DNA of 56,833 nt, from assembly GCA_003141855.1 (NCBI GenBank), contig PLNS01000006.1:114565-171397 (forward strand). The letters are read 5' to 3'. The notes beneath the pieces were generated by a model that was not told where the DNA came from, ran no database searches, and saw only the letters and a list, made by a program, of their open reading frames with translations. This document shows, piece after piece, positions 16,565 to 25,434 of the stretch. A program made the translations under genes and the position numbers. The stretch is from Candidatus Bathyarchaeota archaeon (GTDB lineage: Archaea > Thermoproteota > Bathyarchaeia > Bathyarchaeales > Bathycorpusculaceae). Position 1 is the stretch's first letter; each line of letters begins with the position of its first letter.

Positions 16565-16692
16565 ACTAAGGTTCTCAGCTAATCTCTCATTCAGTTGAGA
16601 GAGTTTTCCCTTTTATTAGTCAAATTTTTCCGCAAGCATTTTTTGAGGTCAGGAGGGTCCATTGTCCCTTTTTTTAAAGGGGCGGATTTGAG

Positions 16693-16881
16693 TTAATCTT
16701 CGATGTTTAGTAAAAACTCGACTATTCTGGCGAGTTGTTTTGCTGTTGCAAGGTCTAGGCTTTGTTCTTCTTCTATGTTTACGAGCGCATTATCGGTTTC
16801 CATAGTCACCCTATTAGCTGCTTTTGTTATAACAATATCTCTGGCTGGTACTTCGAAGTTCGAAGTAGCGGGAAATTGCAA
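16693..16881 (-). CDS. small hypothetical protein, probably leaderless TTG start
   Basis: 62 residues: MQFPATSNFEVPARDIVIT, a strand-rich middle (NRVTMETDNALVNIEE) and a C-terminal helix (ATAKQLARIVEFLLN). The start codon is TTG at 16881. A TATA-like ACATATAAAT near 16903 places the transcription start at about this codon, and no ribosome-binding site is visible, consistent with a leaderless mRNA. No family is recognised; the composition looks coding. Confidence 0.5.
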   Translation of the reverse strand: MQFPATSNFEVPARDIVITKAANRVTMETDNALVNIEEEQSLDLATAKQLARIVEFLLNIED

Positions 16882-17036
16882 GTTAACGTTTTAACATTTA
16901 TATGTAAATTTAACGGTGTTAGTTTCGTGTGAGTGCATGGAAGATTTATGTGAAACCGATTAATTCAGGTTTTACCCATGAAAAATGATTTGAGCCAAGT
17001 AAAAGTTATATGTTAAAACAGCGCTAAAGTTTGTTT

Positions 17037-17312
17037 ATGCCAGACAAAATTCACTGTTGCCACATACTAGTCAAAACAGAAACAGAAGCAAAAAACGCCA
17101 AAGCCCGCCTAGACAAGGGCGAAAAATTCGGCGCCGTAGCCCAGCAAGTTTCCCAATGCCCATCCGGAAAGAAAGGCGGAGACCTTGGCTCTTTCACAAG
17201 AGGCAAGATGGTTAAGGAATTTGAGAAAGCCGCCTTCGAACTTGAGAAGGGTCAAACTTCTGGTCTTGTTAAGACTCAGTTTGGGTACCACATCATAAAG
17301 CGAATAGAATAA
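17037..17312 (+). CDS. parvulin-type peptidyl-prolyl isomerase
   Basis: 91 residues, a single parvulin domain with no signal or membrane anchor, so cytoplasmic. ATG 17037 is preferred over TTG 17031, since a TATA-like TTATATGTTAAAA (about 17006-17018) implies a start very near the ATG. The family landmarks are present: HILVKTE near the N-terminus (first active-site His), the central CPSGKKGGDLGSF and the C-terminal TQFGYHIIKRIE with the second His. It catalyses cis-trans proline isomerisation, like the single-domain archaeal parvulins known from Cenarchaeum. Confidence 0.95.
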   Translation: MPDKIHCCHILVKTETEAKNAKARLDKGEKFGAVAQQVSQCPSGKKGGDLGSFTRGKMVKEFEKAAFELEKGQTSGLVKTQFGYHIIKRIE

Positions 17313-17394
17313 AGTGATGCAAAACAGGGCCAAGTTTGCCCTGACAGCATTTTTGTGCTACCTGACTAAATCACTAACTAACGGAGGAATCTAA

Positions 17395-18144
17395 GTGACT
17401 AACCCAAACCTTAAGCTCGCCAAAACGGAACGCACCCTATTCATAGTTTGCTTAGTGTTTCTTTTGGGTTTTTTGCTCGTCACACTTTTCAGAGCAAGCT
17501 TCCGTCCGATGGATGTTGCGGTTAACCTGTGGATTCCATCGATCCAATCAAGTGCATTGACGTTTTTTGCTGAAGGAATAGCCTTAATCTTTGACACAAC
17601 CAGCCTCGTCATATTTTCCTTAGTGATTTCTGGCGTCCTTTTCCTGAAAAATTACAAAGCTCAAGGTCTTCTGCTTTTGGGAGCGATGGGCGGCGATGCC
17701 TTGATTGTTTCAGTGATAAAAACCCTAAACCATGTTGCTAGGCCAACGAATGGGATTCTACTTGATTCTGGTTTTGCTTATCCGAGCGGTCACAGTGCCG
17801 GCTGCATAGTTTTCGGTGGAGTGCTTGCTTATTTTGCTTGGCAGCACTGGCAAAGCACGCGTTCAAGGGCATTAATTGGCGCAGGCATGGGTGTAGTGGC
17901 GGGTGTTGTGGGTTTTGACAGGATTTACTTGAATGTTCATTGGCTGAGTGATGTTTTTGGCGGGTGGCTGTTTGGTGCGTTTTGGCTGTCGTTTGCTGTT
18001 TTGGTGTTTCGGCAGTTACAAATGGCTGGAAAGCTTGAGTCGGAAAAGTTTGGTTTGGTTGCCAAGTTGCTCTATGCGGGGGCTGTCGTGGTTGCGGTTT
18101 TTGTTGTTTTGTATGGTTTGTTTGGTAATTACTCGGGTTTTTGA
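17395..18144 (+). CDS. PAP2-family membrane phosphatase
   Basis: 249 residues with about six membrane helices. The three phosphatase motifs are visible: KTLNHVARPTNG (KxxxxxxRP, about residues 108-117), PSGHSAG (about 131) and DRIYLNVHWLSDVFGG (RxxxxxHxxxD, about 178-189). It probably dephosphorylates lipid pyrophosphates or phosphatidate-like lipids at the membrane. GTG 17395 follows GGAGG with a 7-base spacer, a strong site. A Cu ATPase gene follows 73 bases downstream, without an obvious functional link. Confidence 0.94.
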   Translation: MTNPNLKLAKTERTLFIVCLVFLLGFLLVTLFRASFRPMDVAVNLWIPSIQSSALTFFAEGIALIFDTTSLVIFSLVISGVLFLKNYKAQGLLLLGAMGGDALIVSVIKTLNHVARPTNGILLDSGFAYPSGHSAGCIVFGGVLAYFAWQHWQSTRSRALIGAGMGVVAGVVGFDRIYLNVHWLSDVFGGWLFGAFWLSFAVLVFRQLQMAGKLESEKFGLVAKLLYAGAVVVAVFVVLYGLFGNYSGF

Positions 18145-18217
18145 TTATAAAGATATATCTTTTACAGACACATTTATATTGATAAACAAACAATAACTAC
18201 CAAACGAGAGGAGAAAA

Positions 18218-20323
18218 ATGACAAAAGTACGAGACCCCGTATGCGGCATGGACGTCGACACAGAAACCGCCCTAAGCGCCAAAATAGGCGACCGAACCTA
18301 CTACTTCTGCAGCCAACAATGCGTCGACGTCTACACCGCACCTGAACGCGAACTAAAAGCAATGAAACGCAGAGTTGCTGTTACATTAATCGGTGTAGTA
18401 GCAGCCCTTGGATTAAGAGTATTCACTCTTTTTGGCATAGTCGCAGCCATAATGTATTTTGATGTAGTCGGCGGACTCAGAGTCTACGATATAGCGATAT
18501 TTATCGTGTCTACACCTGTCGTCTGGATTGCGGGTTTCAGAATATACAAAGGCGCTTATCTGTCACTTAGAAACCGCAAAATAAACATGGATGTCCTTGT
18601 CACGGCAGGAGTTCTCGCAGGTTGGATATACGGAGCCTTAAACGTGGTCTTCTTATCCACTGCAGAAGCAGGCTCAGGATACCTAGAAATAGCCATCGGC
18701 ATCTTAGCCTTCGTCCTACTGGGCAAATACATCGAAGAATTAATCCGACGCCGCTCAGCCGCCTCAATACGCAAACTACTCGAACTCCAACCAACCATGG
18801 CAAGAGTCGTCAAAGATGGAAAAGAAGTTGAGGTGCCAATAGACGAAGTACAAACAGGCGACACAATCATAGTTAAACCAGGCGAAAAAATCCCCATCGA
18901 CGGCAAAGTAATCGCAGGCTACTCATCAGTAGACGAAAAACTCCTAACTGGAGAAAGCATCCCAGTTGAGAAAAACGTCGGCAGCGAAGTCATAGGCGCC
19001 ACCATCAACAAAACTGGTCTCCTAACCATTCAAGCCACAAGAGTGGGCGACCAAACCGCACTCTCACAAATCGTCCATTTAGTTGAAGAAGCACAAGCGT
19101 CAAGTGCGCCAGTTCAAAAATTCGCCGACCGCGTTGTCGGATGGTTCGTGCCCATGATATTTACTGTTGCAGCAATTTCATTCGGTTACTGGTACTTTAC
19201 AAGTGGCTTTACAACCGCGTTTCTGGTACTCTTAGCGGTGCTGTTAATAGCTTGCCCATGCGCTTTAGGCATAGCTACTCCGACAGCAATTCTTGCTGGT
19301 GTCGGAAAAGGCGCAGAATACGGCGTACTGCTCCGCAGCGGCGAATACATTGAGAAAGCAAGGAAACTCAGCACTGTCGTATTCGACAAAACAGGCACAT
19401 TGACGAAGGGTGAACCAAGCGTAACCGACATTAAAACTTACAATTCCTACACAGAACAAGATGTGCTGCAGTATGCAGGCGCCGCCGAGAAGGGTTCTGA
19501 ACATCCCTTAGCAGAAGCAATACTGAATATAGCAGAAAAGCTCAAAGTAACAATTCCTAAAGCCGACAGTTTTGAAGCGTTACCTGGCAGAGGCGTCCAA
19601 TGCACTGTCGGAGGCAAAAGGGTATTGCTTGGCAACCGCAAGTTAATGCAGGAACAAAACGTACCCATCAGCGAGTTAGAAGCTGACCATTCAGCGCTGG
19701 AAACTCAGGGCAAAACCGTAATGATTCTCGCTGTAGATGGTGTTGTGGCCGGGTTGATTGCTGCTATGGATACAGTAAAGGAGAACGCTGCCGAGGCAAT
19801 TGAGCAGTTGAAGGGCATGAACTTGGAAGTTGTAATGCTGACAGGAGACAATGAGCGAACAGCAAAAGCCATCGCCCAACAGTTGGGCATAACCCGTGTT
19901 ATTGCAAACGTTTTGCCATGGCAAAAAGTGGATACAATCAAACAGTTGCAGGGCGAAGGAAAAGTTGTGGCAATGGTTGGTGACGGAATAAACGATGCAC
20001 CAGCACTGGCACAAGCGGACATCGGCATTGCTATTGGCAGTGGAACTGACATTGCAAAGGAAACAGGCGGCATAGTGCTGATTAGAGACGACTTGCGAGA
20101 TGTAGCATTAGGCGTGGAACTTAGCAAGAGAACCATGCGGAAAATCAACACCAACCTGTTCTGGGCTTTCGCTTACAACGTAGTGATGATTCCAATTGCA
20201 GCCATGGGCTTGCTAAACCCGATGTATGCCGCTGGAGCAATGGCGATAAGCAGCCTAACTGTCGTGAGCAACTCAGCACTGCTAAAGCTGGCTAAGTTTA
20301 AATCAACCAAAGTAAAACAATAA
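18218..20323 (+). CDS. copA: P1B-type Cu(I)/Ag(I) ATPase with N-terminal YHS domain
   Basis: 701 residues. Residues 1-45 form a YHS metal-binding domain (DPVCGMDV...[12 protein letters not shown]) instead of the usual CxxC HMA domain. The P-type core is complete: TGES near residue 245, the CPC ion-binding motif in [11 protein letters not shown] near 346, the phosphorylated Asp in [11 protein letters not shown] near 389, the [10 protein letters not shown] locus near 427 and GDGINDAPA near 587. It exports cuprous or silver ions from the cytoplasm. AGGAG precedes ATG 18218. The free YHS protein at 20350 follows 26 bases later and likely serves the same metal. Confidence 0.95.
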   Translation: MTKVRDPVCGMDVDTETALSAKIGDRTYYFCSQQCVDVYTAPERELKAMKRRVAVTLIGVVAALGLRVFTLFGIVAAIMYFDVVGGLRVYDIAIFIVSTPVVWIAGFRIYKGAYLSLRNRKINMDVLVTAGVLAGWIYGALNVVFLSTAEAGSGYLEIAIGILAFVLLGKYIEELIRRRSAASIRKLLELQPTMARVVKDGKEVEVPIDEVQTGDTIIVKPGEKIPIDGKVIAGYSSVDEKLLTGESIPVEKNVGSEVIGATINKTGLLTIQATRVGDQTALSQIVHLVEEAQASSAPVQKFADRVVGWFVPMIFTVAAISFGYWYFTSGFTTAFLVLLAVLLIACPCALGIATPTAILAGVGKGAEYGVLLRSGEYIEKARKLSTVVFDKTGTLTKGEPSVTDIKTYNSYTEQDVLQYAGAAEKGSEHPLAEAILNIAEKLKVTIPKADSFEALPGRGVQCTVGGKRVLLGNRKLMQEQNVPISELEADHSALETQGKTVMILAVDGVVAGLIAAMDTVKENAAEAIEQLKGMNLEVVMLTGDNERTAKAIAQQLGITRVIANVLPWQKVDTIKQLQGEGKVVAMVGDGINDAPALAQADIGIAIGSGTDIAKETGGIVLIRDDLRDVALGVELSKRTMRKINTNLFWAFAYNVVMIPIAAMGLLNPMYAAGAMAISSLTVVSNSALLKLAKFKSTKVKQ

Positions 20324-20349
20324 ACAGTCAACGCGAGGTGAAAAAAAGT

Positions 20350-20541
20350 ATGGCTAAAGATCCAGTTTGCGGCATGATGGTAGACGAGAAAAAAGCGAAA
20401 CTCAAATCCGACTACAACGGCAAAACATTCTATTTCTGCGCTGCCTCCTGCAAAGCAACCTTCGACAAATCTCCAGCAAAATTCGCTGGCGGCTCTGGTA
20501 CAACAGGACACAGCTGCAACTGCGGCCACGACCACTGCTAA
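20350..20541 (+). CDS. YHS-domain metal-binding protein with Cys/His-rich tail
   Basis: 63 residues from ATG 20350, with GAGGTGA 8 bases upstream. KDPVCGMMVDEKKAKL and YFCAASCKATFDKSP are the two halves of the YHS fold, close in sequence to the N-terminal domain of the preceding ATPase. The tail GHSCNCGHDHC provides extra soft-metal ligands. It is probably a cytoplasmic copper buffer or chaperone that hands metal to the ATPase; this is inference from domain sharing and the operon position. A T-rich run at 20563-20585 may terminate transcription. Confidence 0.9.
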   Translation: MAKDPVCGMMVDEKKAKLKSDYNGKTFYFCAASCKATFDKSPAKFAGGSGTTGHSCNCGHDHC

Positions 20542-20614
20542 ACCATTAAGGTTTAGCCTTTAACGTTCTTTTCTTTTTTGTTTCTTTCACATTCTTGTTT
20601 AGTGTTTTGTCCAG

Positions 20615-21301
20615 TTATGGCATGTTGACTTTGTCGCTCACATGTAGCGATGAAGGTTGGAATGCGCCTAACAATACGTGTTCAGCGAACAAGTCCTCGT
20701 TGAACGCCCCAACAAACTCCACCGTCTCATTAATTATTATCTTCGGAACCCCAATCACGTTGTACTTCATGGCTAAGTCTGGGAACTCGCTGGTTTCTAT
20801 GACGTCAGCTTTGACCATGTCGCTTTCGATGGCTAATTTATGCGCAACAGCAGCTGCGACGGGGCAGTGTGGGCAGGTTAAGGTAACGAAAACTTGAATG
20901 TGTACGGGCGCTTTGACTTCTGTTAGAATCTGTTTGGTTTTGTCGGAGAGGTCGGTTTTGCCCTTTGAAACGTTGATGACTGCTTCGATCAAGGTTTGAA
21001 GCTCATAACCATAGGGGATGCCGTAGATTCTCACGCCGTAATCTTTTTTGCCTATTATGGCTAAAGCGGGAATCTTGTCAATCCCGTATTCCTTAGCTTT
21101 AGCAAAATCAGCCACAAAATCGTAAACTTCCGCAGTTATTTTATCGTTGAGGGTTGCTAGTTCTTGAGCGAGCTTTCTTGTGTCTGAGCAGAATCGGCAC
21201 TCAAACTCCTGCGTGAAAATGATGATTTTTACTGGATCAACCAGTTTTTCTTTAAAATCTTTTTTTAGTAATTCTTTTTTGTCGTCAGGTAGTAAACTCA
21301 A
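20615..21301 (-). CDS. protein disulfide oxidoreductase (two thioredoxin folds)
   Basis: 228 residues, the size of archaeal PDO/glutaredoxin-like proteins. The first fold carries FECRFCSDT (CxxC at about residues 35-38), the second TLTCPHCPV (about 148-151). Each is followed by a cis-Pro loop (KIPALAII, GVPKIII). PDOs make or shuffle disulfides in the cytoplasm and can receive electrons from a thioredoxin reductase-like flavoprotein. The start TTG 21301 has GAGGAGG 6 bases upstream. It diverges from the FprA gene across a promoter region that holds an inverted repeat. Confidence 0.93.
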   Translation of the reverse strand: MSLLPDDKKELLKKDFKEKLVDPVKIIIFTQEFECRFCSDTRKLAQELATLNDKITAEVYDFVADFAKAKEYGIDKIPALAIIGKKDYGVRIYGIPYGYELQTLIEAVINVSKGKTDLSDKTKQILTEVKAPVHIQVFVTLTCPHCPVAAAVAHKLAIESDMVKADVIETSEFPDLAMKYNVIGVPKIIINETVEFVGAFNEDLFAEHVLLGAFQPSSLHVSDKVNMP

Positions 21302-21333
21302 GCTTTTGCCTCCTCAAAATGTTGCCAGTCTTG

Positions 21334-21375
21334 CTCTATAGGTAACTTTGTTGTTTCCGACATATAACTATAGAG
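21334..21375. promoter_or_regulatory. inverted repeat in the PDO/FprA divergent promoter region
   Basis: CTCTATAG at 21334-21341 is mirrored by CTATAGAG at 21368-21375, 26 bases apart, between two divergently transcribed redox genes. The arms include TATA-like bases, so they may be parts of the two promoters and not a regulator site. Confidence 0.35.
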
Positions 21376-21466
21376 TTTGCAGGCGGTTTGGGGAACGAAA
21401 GTCATATAAGAGTTTTCGCGAGATTTTCTTTGTTAAGTAAAGTTCGAGTTTTGGAGAAGATAAAGA

Positions 21467-22654
21467 ATGGTTAAAGTTACCCTAAAGGACGGAGTATACT
21501 GGGTTGGCGTAATCGATTGGAACATACGAGACTTCCACGGGTACGTTACTAACCGAGGAAGCACCTACAACGCCTACCTAATCCAAGATGAGAAAACAGC
21601 CTTAATCGACACAGTCAAAAAAGAGTTTTCTGACGAGCTTATCCAAAAAATTACTGAATTAACCAGTTTTGACAGCATCGATTACATCGTCGTTAACCAT
21701 GTGGAAATGGACCATTCAAGCAGCCTGCCCATAATTGCCAAGCTTGCAAAGAACGCCAAGATAATAGCGTCTGTAAGAGGCAAAGAAGCGTTAATCGACC
21801 ATTACGGCTCTGATTTTGACCGTGTTGAAACCGTTAAGACCGGTGACGAGTTGAAAGTTGGAAAGAAAACCTTGCGGTTTGTTGAGGCGCCGATGTTGCA
21901 TTGGCCCGACAGCATGTTTACCTATCTTGTCGAAGACAAGATTTTGATGCCTAACGACGCTTTTGGGCAGCACCTTGCCAGTTCCAAGCGGTTTGACGAT
22001 GAGGTTGACGAGCATGTCTTGATGGAGGAAGCAGCGATATACTACGCAAACATCCTCATGCCGCTAGCGCCGCTTATAACGCGCAAAATTCAAGAAGTCA
22101 TTCAGATGGGGATTCCTATCGAGATGATTGCTCCAAGCCACGGCATAATCTGGCGAAAAGACCCCATGAAAATAGTCAATTCATACATGAACTGGAGTGC
22201 AGGAGCAGCCAAAAACAAGGTTGTTGTTGTTTTTGATACGATGTGGCATAGCACTGACACGATGGCAAGAGCCATAGCCGACGGAATCGCCAACCAAGGG
22301 GTAGAAGTTAAACTGCTAAAGCTTCGCTCTTCCCCTAACTCGGAAGCGGTAACTGAAATCCTTGACGCAAAAGCAGTCCTTGTGGGTTCTCCGACGCTAA
22401 ACAATCAAATGTTCCCCACGTTAAGCTCATTCTTAACCTACATCACTGGGCTGAAACCTAAAGGCAAACTCTGGGGCTTCTTTGGCTCTTACGGTTGGGG
22501 AGGCGGAGCAGTCAGAAACATGATTGAAACAGCTAAGAAAGCAGGCTTTGACGTATACGAGCCGGGCGTTGAAGTAAAATACGTTCCTGACGGGGAAGAT
22601 TTGAAAAAATGCTTTGAGTTTGGGCAGCAAATAGCCCAAAAAATCAAAGCTTAA
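21467..22654 (+). CDS. FprA-type flavo-diiron protein (F420H2/O2 oxidoreductase family)
   Basis: 395 residues. The N-terminal metallo-beta-lactamase-like domain has the diiron ligands NHVEMDHSSSLP (HxExDH near residues 79-84), then LHWPD and SHG near residues 147 and 224. From about residue 250 (KVVVVFDTMWHSTDTMARAI) it is a flavodoxin domain binding FMN. The family reduces O2 to water (or NO) in anaerobes, with F420H2 as donor in methanogens; the donor here is unknown. GGAGAAG precedes ATG 21467. Rubrerythrin and SOD follow, a typical oxygen-defence set. Confidence 0.95.
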   Translation: MVKVTLKDGVYWVGVIDWNIRDFHGYVTNRGSTYNAYLIQDEKTALIDTVKKEFSDELIQKITELTSFDSIDYIVVNHVEMDHSSSLPIIAKLAKNAKIIASVRGKEALIDHYGSDFDRVETVKTGDELKVGKKTLRFVEAPMLHWPDSMFTYLVEDKILMPNDAFGQHLASSKRFDDEVDEHVLMEEAAIYYANILMPLAPLITRKIQEVIQMGIPIEMIAPSHGIIWRKDPMKIVNSYMNWSAGAAKNKVVVVFDTMWHSTDTMARAIADGIANQGVEVKLLKLRSSPNSEAVTEILDAKAVLVGSPTLNNQMFPTLSSFLTYITGLKPKGKLWGFFGSYGWGGGAVRNMIETAKKAGFDVYEPGVEVKYVPDGEDLKKCFEFGQQIAQKIKA

Positions 22655-22661
22655 ATTTTTT

Positions 22662-23165
22662 CTAATTTATTTTCATGAATTTGTCTTTTAGTGTCGCGCA
22701 GATGGGGCACATGTCCGGTGTGTTGCCTTCGAAGGTGTTTCCACAAACTGGGCACACGTAGTAGTCGGCTTTGGCTGGTTCTTTCTTGTTTTTGAGGGCG
22801 TCGAGTGCTTTTTGGTAGAGGTTTGCGTGGATTTGCTCAACTTTGTTTGCGTAGTCAAAGCTGACTTGGGCTGGTTTGTTTCCTTCTTTTTTGGCTTCAG
22901 CAAGGAAATCAGGGTACATTTTCTTGAACTCGTAGGTTTCGCCGGAGACTGCTGTGCCGAGGTTTTCAAGGGTTGATTTTACCTGTCCCATTACCCGCAG
23001 GTGATTTAGGGCGTGGACGGTTTCTGCTTCTGCCGCAGCTCTGAAGAGTTTAGCGGTTTGTGTTAAGCCTTCTTCCTCTGCCTTCTTAGCGAAAGCCAAA
23101 TACATCCTGTTGGCTTGGGATTCGCCTGCGAAAGCAGCTTTAAGGTTCTCGTCAGTTTTAACCAT
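22662..23165 (-). CDS. rubrerythrin
   Basis: 167 residues from ATG 23165 (MVKTDENLKAAFAGESQANRMY); upstream in-frame codons would add a hydrophobic stretch not seen in the family. The ferritin-like four-helix part carries the Glu/His ligands (AGESQANRMYLAF, AEAETVHALNHL and later helices). The C-terminal rubredoxin-like knuckles are CPVCGNTF and CPICA. It reduces hydrogen peroxide using the diiron site, with electrons through the rubredoxin domain. It converges on fprA with 7 bases between stops and diverges from SOD. Confidence 0.95.
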   Translation of the reverse strand: MVKTDENLKAAFAGESQANRMYLAFAKKAEEEGLTQTAKLFRAAAEAETVHALNHLRVMGQVKSTLENLGTAVSGETYEFKKMYPDFLAEAKKEGNKPAQVSFDYANKVEQIHANLYQKALDALKNKKEPAKADYYVCPVCGNTFEGNTPDMCPICATLKDKFMKIN

Positions 23166-23341
23166 AAAATTCACTGAAAACAGTAAAGGAACAAGCAGGT
23201 AATAAGCTATACCATGCACAGGAGAAGGCTAGTGCTCTGAAGTAACCTCCCTTGTGTATCTACCGAAGGCTAAGTTTTGCTTTAAGTAAAGTATATTAGT
23301 TGTTTTTTGCTTAGGAATTATTTGATTTTTGGTGAAATTTT

Positions 23342-23953
23342 ATGGAGAAAATAAAATCATTTACTCTACCCAAACTACCCTACGATTATAACGCTCTTGC
23401 ACCCTACATTTCCGAACAACAACTAAAACTCCACCATGACAAGCACCATCAAGCCTACGTGAACGGCGCCAACGCAATTTTTGAGAAACTTGACAAGGCA
23501 CGCAGCGAAAACGCTGATGTCGACATGAAAGCCATGCTGAAAGAGTTGTCCTTCAATGTTGGCGGACACCTTTTGCACACGACGTTCTGGGAGAACATGG
23601 CGCCAGCAGGCAAAGGCGGAGGAAAACCAGGCGGAGCAGTCGCGGACATGATTGATATGGGCTTTGGAAGTTTTGAGCGGTTCAAAAAAGAATTCACGAT
23701 GGCTGCTGCCAGCACTGAAGGTTCAGGATGGGCAGCTTTAGCCGTACACCCATGCATTGGGAGACCACTCATAATGCAGATCGAAAAACACAACGTGAAC
23801 GTTTACCCAACATTCAACATCTTGATGGTTTTGGACGTTTGGGAACACGCTTACTACCTTGACTACAAGAACGAGCGCCCGAAATTCGTTGAAGCCTTCT
23901 GGAACATCGTCAACTGGGACAAAGTCAACAAAAACCTCAGCCTCTTCAAGTAA
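23342..23953 (+). CDS. sod: Fe/Mn superoxide dismutase
   Basis: 203 residues. Metal ligands are visible: [11 protein letters not shown] (first His near residue 30), [10 protein letters not shown] (second His), and the Asp and His of [12 protein letters not shown] near residues 165-169. The metal, Fe or Mn, cannot be set from sequence alone. It dismutates superoxide in the cytoplasm. It is divergent from rubrerythrin over 176 bases, so one intergenic region may carry both oxidative-stress promoters. Confidence 0.96.
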   Translation: MEKIKSFTLPKLPYDYNALAPYISEQQLKLHHDKHHQAYVNGANAIFEKLDKARSENADVDMKAMLKELSFNVGGHLLHTTFWENMAPAGKGGGKPGGAVADMIDMGFGSFERFKKEFTMAAASTEGSGWAALAVHPCIGRPLIMQIEKHNVNVYPTFNILMVLDVWEHAYYLDYKNERPKFVEAFWNIVNWDKVNKNLSLFK

Positions 23954-24030
23954 GCTTTTTTCTGCTTACTTTCTTTAGTTTTTTGTTTAATTAAAAAAAT
24001 TATAAGCGCCCTAAAATCAGCGCTTGCCAT

Positions 24031-24348
24031 TTAAGGTGGCGGCGTAATTTTTATCGCTTGTGTCGGACACTGCATTTCACAAGCTAGGCATTGTATGCAA
24101 TCTTTCTCTCTTGCAGGGTCAGATTTTCGTTCAGAAAGCGGATGGCCAGGCGAATCAGCCCAATCATAGAGTGAAACGGGGCAAACGTCGATGCATACGC
24201 CGTCTCCGACGCATGAATCCCAGTCTACAGCGCTGGTTGTTCCATGTATTCCTAGTTTCTGTGGGGCTTCAACGGGTCCCCAAACTTTGTGACCGTTATG
24301 TTCACTTGCTACTTGTCGTTTTGTTTGAAAATCAGGGTCTATCGGCAA
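24031..24348 (-). CDS. zinc-type (Sulfolobus-like) ferredoxin
   Basis: 105 residues with the ~40-residue N-terminal extension typical of thermoacidophile zinc-containing ferredoxins. His residues in the extension and the Asp near the end could bind zinc. Cluster motifs are CVGDGVCIDVCPVSLYDW (a Cx5C spacing with Asp, suggesting a 3Fe-4S or Asp-ligated cluster) and CIQCLACEMQCPTQAI for [4Fe-4S]. It carries electrons, for example for 2-oxoacid oxidoreductases. The TTG start at 24348 has GGTGA 4 bases upstream. Confidence 0.92.
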   Translation of the reverse strand: MPIDPDFQTKRQVASEHNGHKVWGPVEAPQKLGIHGTTSAVDWDSCVGDGVCIDVCPVSLYDWADSPGHPLSERKSDPAREKDCIQCLACEMQCPTQAIKITPPP

Positions 24349-24451
24349 AAAATCACCATATTTACTTCGGGAAACCGCTAATATTAGGGTTTCTCCCTAA
24401 CTAAAGCCGCAAAGCATTTTGGGCTAAGCAGCGTAACCTAGTGTGGTTTGA

Positions 24452-25231
24452 ATGAGTCAATATTACCTGCCCGTTGGCATGAGATACTCTACGCTTGAAG
24501 AAAGAAAGCAATTCTACACCCAAGAATTCAACCCCCAAAAGGCAGCCGAATGGTTTAGCGGCGGGCTTGGCAGAACAAAGTTTGCGGTAATCATAGGCAG
24601 GCACACAAAGATTTACCCAGAAAAATACAAGCAAGACGCCTCAACCACGATAATAATCGACGAATACAAAAACATAGAAGACGTGCGCCAACAAATCCTC
24701 GAGTTTTTGCCAGAAGCAGTCTACTACGACCGAAACCTATACGACCAAAACGACAACAAAATCAGTCAGGAACTCGCTTTTGACCTTGACCCTGAAAACA
24801 TAACCTGCCCAATCCACGGCACATTGGCGGATAAGATGAAGCGAAAACAGGGGTTGAGTTTTTGTGAGGTTGAATTGGAGATGGTTAAGAAGGAAACAAT
24901 CGGGCTCTACGATTTTTTGGAGACCCGTTTTTCTGATGTCAGGGTTGTTTATTCTGGCAGAGGTTTTCACCTTCACGTTCTTGACCAAAAAGCATCCCTG
25001 TTGAGCTCTGAAGAGCTGCTTAACCTTGCCCAGCAAGCAAAACAACTGGGCTTCCACATCGACGAATGGGTAACCTCGGGGGAATTCCGCTTGATTCGAT
25101 TGCCCTACAGCCTAAACGGTTTAGTCTCAAGAATCGCGTTACCACTAAGAAAGGATGAAATAGAAAGCTTCGACGCCGTCCACGACGAGCGGTGCCTACC
25201 ACAGTTTTTAGGCAAAGAAGTTACTTTTTGA
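24452..25231 (+). CDS. PriS-like archaeo-eukaryotic primase
   Basis: 259 residues, shorter than the usual ~330-350 of archaeal PriS. Motif I is ELAFDLDPEN near residue 112 (DxD), followed by a putative zinc-knuckle region with CPIH and a later Cys. Motif II is VVYSGRGFHLHV near residue 170 (SxxFHxH), and RLIRLPYSLNGLVSRIALPL resembles motif III. The N-terminal EERKQFYTQEF and EWFSGGLGRTKFAVIIGRHT also fit. It may be the replicative primase small subunit of this lineage or a divergent paralogue. No large subunit is adjacent. Confidence 0.82.
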   Translation: MSQYYLPVGMRYSTLEERKQFYTQEFNPQKAAEWFSGGLGRTKFAVIIGRHTKIYPEKYKQDASTTIIIDEYKNIEDVRQQILEFLPEAVYYDRNLYDQNDNKISQELAFDLDPENITCPIHGTLADKMKRKQGLSFCEVELEMVKKETIGLYDFLETRFSDVRVVYSGRGFHLHVLDQKASLLSSEELLNLAQQAKQLGFHIDEWVTSGEFRLIRLPYSLNGLVSRIALPLRKDEIESFDAVHDERCLPQFLGKEVTF

Positions 25232-25313
25232 CTTCTGTTGCTTTCTTTTCTTTTTTGCTGTAGTAGGCTTGTTTTTTCTTTTCTTCTTCTGCAGTCTTCG
25301 GTTTTTTAGACAT
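25221..25313 (-). CDS. 30-residue Lys-rich microprotein (candidate)
   Basis: ATG at 25313 is preceded by AGGGAG with a 5-base spacer. The frame encodes 30 residues, mostly Lys, Glu and Ala with two adjacent Tyr (KKQAYYSKKEKK), and ends with TAA at 25221. The end overlaps the convergent primase gene by 11 bases. A TATA-like TCTTTTAAGC lies about 40 bases upstream. Such basic peptides can bind nucleic acid or the ribosome, but no family is recognised. Confidence 0.45.
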   Translation of the reverse strand: MSKKPKTAEEEKKKQAYYSKKEKKATEVKK

Positions 25314-25434
25314 AAAAACTCCCTAAAAACAATATCTTGGTAGCGCTTAAAAGACTTTTTGAACCAAGAATTTGTAATTGAAAGCTTTATTTGCATTCAA
25401 TTCTTCATTTTAATGTGTATACATTGGGGTTTTT

